Source of the DNA: Sagittula stellata E-37
GTDB lineage: Bacteria > Pseudomonadota > Alphaproteobacteria > Rhodobacterales > Rhodobacteraceae
DNA: 64,000 nt
Reading direction: 5' to 3'
Assembly: GCF_039724765.1 (NCBI RefSeq)
Contig: NZ_CP155729.1
Coordinates: 186,001 to 250,000, forward strand
Of this stretch, positions 60,799-64,000 are shown piece after piece (positions within the stretch are counted from its first letter, which is position 1; each line of letters opens with the position of its first letter). The notes beneath the pieces were generated by a model. It was not told the DNA's origin, searched no databases, and saw nothing but the letters and a program-made list of their open reading frames with translations. A program made the translations under genes and the position numbers.

Positions 60799-60827
60799 TT
60801 GTTCTCATTTGTTTGAAAACATATGAT
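60799..60827 (+). promoter_or_regulatory. Strong sigma70-like promoter for a leaderless transcript
   Basis: TTGTTC (60799-60804), a 17-nt spacer and TATGAT (60822-60827). Transcription about 7 nt later would start at or next to A60835 of an ATG, giving a transcript without a leader. The spacer contains GTTTGAAAACA and shares a 14-mer with the region at 39126-39139. Confidence 0.6.
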
Positions 60828-60834
60828 GAACATC

Positions 60835-62070
60835 ATGGCTGGAAAAACGCTTGAGCAGAAACTGGCGATCCTGTCGGACGCCGCGAAATACGATGCCTCC
60901 TGCGCGTCCAGCGGGGGGCAGAAGCGCGATTCCCGCGACGGCAAGGGGATCGGCAGTACAACCGGGTCCGGCATCTGCCACGCCTATGCGCCCGACGGAC
61001 GCTGCATCAGCCTGCTCAAGATTCTGATGACCAACTTCTGCGTCTACGACTGCGCGTACTGCGTGAACCGGGTCAGCAGCAACGTCGAACGGGCGCGCTT
61101 TTCGCCCGAGGAGGTCATCCACCTGACGCTCGAGTTCTACCGCCGCAATTACATTGAGGGGCTGTTCCTGTCGTCGGGCATCATAAGGTCGCCTGACGAC
61201 ACCATGGCCAACATGATCCGCATCGCGCGTGGTCTGCGAATGGACCACCATTTCCGCGGCTACATCCATCTCAAGACAATCCCCGACGCCGATCCGAAGC
61301 TGATCGAGGAGGCCGGGCGCCATGCGGACCGCCTGTCGATCAACGTCGAGCTGCCGACGGACAACGCGGTGAAGGACTATGCGCCGGAGAAGGACCCCGA
61401 TCAGATCCGGCGCGCCATGGCCGACGTACGCGTGCTGAAGGAGGCCGCGAAGGAGCGGACGCACACCGGGCGCCGCGCTCCGAAGTTCGCGCCTGCCGGC
61501 CAATCGACGCAGATGATCGTCGGCGCGGACGGCGCCAGCGATGCGACGATCCTGCAAAGCTCCATCCGGCTTTACAGTTCCTACCGGCTGAAACGTGTCT
61601 ATTATTCGGCCTTTTCGCCGATCCCCGACGCCGCCGCGAAGCTGCCGCTCATCAAGCCGCCGCTGATCCGGGAGCATCGGCTGTACCAGGCCGACTGGCT
61701 CATGCGGTTCTATGGCTTCGACGTGGCCGAGATCACCGCCAACCGGGTGGACGGCAACCTCGACCTGCAGATCGACCCGAAGCTGGCCTGGGCGCTGGCC
61801 AACCGCGATAGCTTTCCGGTGGACGTCAACCGTGCCCCGCGCGAAATGCTGCTGCGGGTGCCCGGTTTCGGAACGAAGACCGTGGGCCGCATCCTGAACA
61901 CGCGCCGCCACCGGACGCTGCGCTACGACGACCTCAGGCGCATGGGCGCCAACCTGAAGAACGCCCGGCCGTTCATCCATGCATTGGACTGGACGCCGCG
62001 CGCCCTGACCGACACCGAAGACCTGCGGGCCCGGTTCATGCCGCCGCCCACGCAGCTTTCGCTGTTCTGA
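60835..62070 (+). CDS. Putative DNA modification/repair radical SAM protein
   Basis: Radical SAM enzyme of the TIGR03916 type with a [4Fe-4S] cluster bound by CVYDCAYC (Cys69, Cys73, Cys76). N-terminal KLAILSDAAKYDASCASSGG (9-28) is diagnostic of the family. A C-terminal helix-hairpin-helix (MLLRVPGFGTKTVGRILNTR) suggests DNA contact. Two starts are possible: ATG at 60823 and at 60835; neither has a ribosome binding site. The promoter geometry favours 60835 as a leaderless start, giving 411 residues. The UdgX gene follows after one base, and this fixed pairing in many genomes implies a shared repair function that is not yet defined. Confidence 0.92.
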   Translation: MAGKTLEQKLAILSDAAKYDASCASSGGQKRDSRDGKGIGSTTGSGICHAYAPDGRCISLLKILMTNFCVYDCAYCVNRVSSNVERARFSPEEVIHLTLEFYRRNYIEGLFLSSGIIRSPDDTMANMIRIARGLRMDHHFRGYIHLKTIPDADPKLIEEAGRHADRLSINVELPTDNAVKDYAPEKDPDQIRRAMADVRVLKEAAKERTHTGRRAPKFAPAGQSTQMIVGADGASDATILQSSIRLYSSYRLKRVYYSAFSPIPDAAAKLPLIKPPLIREHRLYQADWLMRFYGFDVAEITANRVDGNLDLQIDPKLAWALANRDSFPVDVNRAPREMLLRVPGFGTKTVGRILNTRRHRTLRYDDLRRMGANLKNARPFIHALDWTPRALTDTEDLRARFMPPPTQLSLF

Positions 62071-62071
62071 G

Positions 62072-63538
62072 ATGCACAGTGTCGTCCTGCCCCGCATCGG
62101 GACTTTCGACGCATGGCGCGCAGCCGCCCGCGCGTTGCTGTCTGGCGGTCTCCCGCCGGAGGACATCCTGTGGTCGCATGGGGCGCAGGCGGACGACCTG
62201 TTCGGTGGCGACAGCCCTTTGCCCGAAGCCAAAGGCCAGATCACTGTGCCGACAGCTTTCCTGCCGCTGGCGAAGCTGGCCGTCTGGCACCGCGATCCCC
62301 AGCGGTTCGCGCGGCTCTATGCCATGCTGCACGCCCTTCAGAACGACAAGCGCCTGCTGGAGGATCGCGCCGATCCGCGTGTCGGGCGGCTGAACGCCAT
62401 GGCGAAAGAGGTATCGCGCGACAAGCACAAGATGACCGCTTTCGTGCGTTTCCGCGAGGTCGGTGATCCGCGTGCCAACCGCCGCGCCTTTGCCGCCTGG
62501 TTCGAACCGACACATTTCATCCTCGAACCCACGGCGCCGTTTTTTGCGAAGCGGTTCGGTGACATGGACTGGTCGATCTACACGCCGGATCTGACCGCGC
62601 ATTTCGACGGCGACCTGACCTTTGCCGAAGGCGCGCCGAAGCCGCCCTTCCCCGAGGACGCGACGGAGGAGCTTTGGCGGACCTACTTCCGGTCGATCTT
62701 CAACCCGGCAAGGGTAAAGCCGAAGGCGATGCAGGCCGAGATGCCAAAGAAGTACTGGAAGAACATGCCGGAGGCGCAGCTGATCCCCGAGCTTCTGGCG
62801 CAGGCCGATGCGCGCGCGACCGCGATGGCGGCCGACGCACCGACCCTTGCCCCCGCGCGCGCTGCCCCGATCCTCGACCGGTTGCGCGCCGAACAGGCGG
62901 CGAAGCTCGACACCCAGGATGCGTTTCTGACCGCGCTGAAGAGCTGCCGCCGCTGCCCCTTGTGGGAAAGTGCGACGCAACCGGTCGCAGGCGAGGGGCC
63001 GGAGGATGCCGCACTGATGTTCGTCGGCGAACAGCCCGGCGACACGGAGGACCTGACAGGGCGTCCTTTCACTGGGCCTGCGGGGCAGATGTTCGACAAG
63101 GCGCTTCAGGTGAACGGCATCCGGCGCCAAGAGGCGTTCGTCACCAATGCGGTGAAACACTTCAAGTTCAGGCCGCGCGGCAAGCGGCGGCTGCACCAGA
63201 ATCCGGACAGGGACGAGATCGCGCACTGCAAGTGGTGGCTCGACCTGGAAATCCAGCGTGTCGCGCCGCGGCTGATCGTGGTCATGGGCGGCACCGCGCT
63301 GCAAAGCCTGACCGGATCGCGCGAAGGGCTGCTGAAGCGCCGGGGCCGGTTCGAGCATACACCGGAAGACACCCCGATCCTCGTCACCGTGCATCCCAGC
63401 TACATCCTGCGCCTGCCCGACGAGAGGCTGCGCGCTGAAGAAACGGCCCGGTTTCTCGCCGATCTGGCGCTTGCGGCGCGCTGGCTGGCAGGCGACGCGC
63501 CCGACAGGACCGCCGGCGCATCGCCTAGCCGCGCGTGA
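62072..63538 (+). CDS. UdgX-type uracil-DNA binding protein fused to DUF4130
   Basis: A 488-residue protein with an N-terminal DUF4130 domain (about 1-255; EVSRDKHKMTAFVRFREVGD and TPDLTAHFDGDL) and a C-terminal family 4/5-like uracil-DNA glycosylase domain. The latter has CRRCPLW with Fe-S type cysteines, motif A GEQPGDTEDLTGRPFTGPAG, the UdgX loop RGKRRLHQNP with His375, and motif B HPSYILR. In UdgX the equivalent His binds covalently to the abasic site after uracil removal, so the protein traps rather than releases the lesion. Leu replaces the usual Ile of KRRIH. It overlaps the convergent gene at its 3' end by 14 nt. Confidence 0.94.
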   Translation: MHSVVLPRIGTFDAWRAAARALLSGGLPPEDILWSHGAQADDLFGGDSPLPEAKGQITVPTAFLPLAKLAVWHRDPQRFARLYAMLHALQNDKRLLEDRADPRVGRLNAMAKEVSRDKHKMTAFVRFREVGDPRANRRAFAAWFEPTHFILEPTAPFFAKRFGDMDWSIYTPDLTAHFDGDLTFAEGAPKPPFPEDATEELWRTYFRSIFNPARVKPKAMQAEMPKKYWKNMPEAQLIPELLAQADARATAMAADAPTLAPARAAPILDRLRAEQAAKLDTQDAFLTALKSCRRCPLWESATQPVAGEGPEDAALMFVGEQPGDTEDLTGRPFTGPAGQMFDKALQVNGIRRQEAFVTNAVKHFKFRPRGKRRLHQNPDRDEIAHCKWWLDLEIQRVAPRLIVVMGGTALQSLTGSREGLLKRRGRFEHTPEDTPILVTVHPSYILRLPDERLRAEETARFLADLALAARWLAGDAPDRTAGASPSRA

Positions 63539-64000
63539 CCTCGTAGCCCGGTTCCTCCGGTTCCGTGTCCACAAGTTCGGTCGGGAAACCGTCGGCAAGG
63601 ATGCTGAGACCCGTCGCCTCTTCCAGCCGTTCGATGATACGGTCGGACTGCGCCCGTATTCCATAGCGCCGCTGCCCGTCGGACATAATGTCGATGATGA
63701 GCGGCGAGATCTCCAGCGGTACACCGCCCTGGTCGGCAAGCTTCTGGAACAGGCCGATGTCCTTCTGCACAAGGTCCATGGTGAAGTTCACATCGCGCGA
63801 TCCCGACAGGATCAACTGGCTTTCGGTCTCGTGCACGAAGGACGTGCCGGAACTGATGCGGATGGCCTCGTAGGTCGTGGCAAGGTCGATCCCAGCCGCC
63901 TTCATCGTTGTCAGCGCCTCGCACAGCGACAGGAGGTTCACAGTCGCCAGATAGTTGGTCATCACCTTCAGCTTCGACGCCGATCCCAGCGGCCCGGTGT
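63525..64000 (-). CDS. NAD-binding 6-phosphogluconate-dehydrogenase-like protein, C-terminal part
   Basis: Partial gene running off the right edge; about 158 C-terminal codons are visible. TGPLGSASKLKVMTNYLATV contains the K-x-x-x-N helix found in beta-hydroxyacid dehydrogenases (3-hydroxyisobutyrate and tartronate semialdehyde reductases), here with the conserved catalytic Lys. The following all-helical domain (LCEALTTMKAAGIDLATTYE, then FTMDLVQKDIGLFQKLADQG) is the NAD-binding domain 11 typical of the family. The N-terminal Rossmann part lies outside. The substrate cannot be set. Its stop lies inside the end of the convergent UdgX gene. Confidence 0.88.
   Translation of the reverse strand, partial: TGPLGSASKLKVMTNYLATVNLLSLCEALTTMKAAGIDLATTYEAIRISSGTSFVHETESQLILSGSRDVNFTMDLVQKDIGLFQKLADQGGVPLEISPLIIDIMSDGQRRYGIRAQSDRIIERLEEATGLSILADGFPTELVDTEPEEPGYEVTRG

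Noticed and set aside
60801..60815. Possible alphaproteobacterial LexA box (GTTC-N7-GTTC) before the radical SAM gene
   Set aside because: Only the first half matches; the second half reads TTTG, so LexA control is not supported by sequence.
1..64000. CRISPR arrays, tRNA/rRNA genes, insertion sequences, prophage or toxin-antitoxin modules
   Set aside because: No regularly spaced repeats, transposase, integrase, phage structural gene or cloverleaf-like sequence was found by reading; absence of tRNA genes should be confirmed with a dedicated scan.

Overview
The window is chromosomal DNA of high G+C content from an alphaproteobacterium, most probably a marine Rhodobacteraceae (Roseobacter group) member. 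The evidence is gene content and order rather than a marker gene: a CtrA-type box in a flagellar intergenic region, leuB and leuCD separated by unrelated genes, pbpC next to an alpha-2-macroglobulin, the TIGR02302-type protein beside lysA, a tyrC-hisC pair, and a radical-SAM/UdgX pair. I see no rRNA or tRNA gene, insertion sequence, prophage or CRISPR array. Genes are densely packed with many 1-8 nt overlaps, so this reads as core chromosome rather than an island.

Layout. 0-8.4 kb: the end of a DMT transporter, leuB, a LysR regulator divergent from an NAD(P)-binding epimerase, an EEP-family protein behind a membrane protein, then leuD-leuC. 8.6-12.0 kb: MscS channel, thiolase, YqhA-type membrane protein. 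12.0-20.1 kb (minus): alpha-2-macroglobulin, glycolipid-binding-domain protein and pbpC as one overlapping unit. 20.2-30.8 kb: PAS hybrid histidine kinase, yaaA, recQ, yggT, thioesterase, UMF1-type MFS transporter, mepA, phytase-like esterase, VUT-family (queuosine precursor) transporter. 30.8-31.2 kb: a gene-poor leader that carries an exact 17-nt complement of the 16S rRNA 3' end, tiny ORFs and an intrinsic terminator just before the ribosome-rescue gene arfB. 31.7-38.2 kb: TIGR02302-type protein, lysA, DUF2834 protein, a 50-residue lipoprotein, argH, TlpA-like thioredoxin.

38.5-46.3 kb: secreted protein, extensin-like lipoprotein, tyrC, hisC, then pncB, a membrane hybrid histidine kinase and pncA. 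46.4-48.6 kb: YegD-type Hsp70 and trhO. 48.7-53.7 kb: a divergent flagellar cluster (fliF-fliH-fliN-fliP on minus; fliL, an unknown gene and a MotE-like gene on plus). 53.8-56.5 kb: Tat-type L,D-transpeptidase coupled to a geranylgeranyl-reductase-family oxidoreductase, a CtrA-box-led small membrane protein, and an arylesterase. 56.5-63.5 kb: ABC ATPase and FtsX-like permease, inositol monophosphatase, and the radical SAM/UdgX repair pair from an apparently leaderless promoter. The window ends inside an NAD-binding 6-phosphogluconate-dehydrogenase-like gene.

Themes. Several genes act on the envelope and peptidoglycan (pbpC, alpha-2-macroglobulin, mepA, extensin-like lipoprotein, L,D-transpeptidase). 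Amino-acid synthesis is represented by leuBCD, lysA, argH, tyrC and hisC, and NAD salvage by pncA and pncB around a sensor kinase. Two short dispersed repeat families lie between genes. The item most worth following up is the leader at 30.8-31.2 kb.
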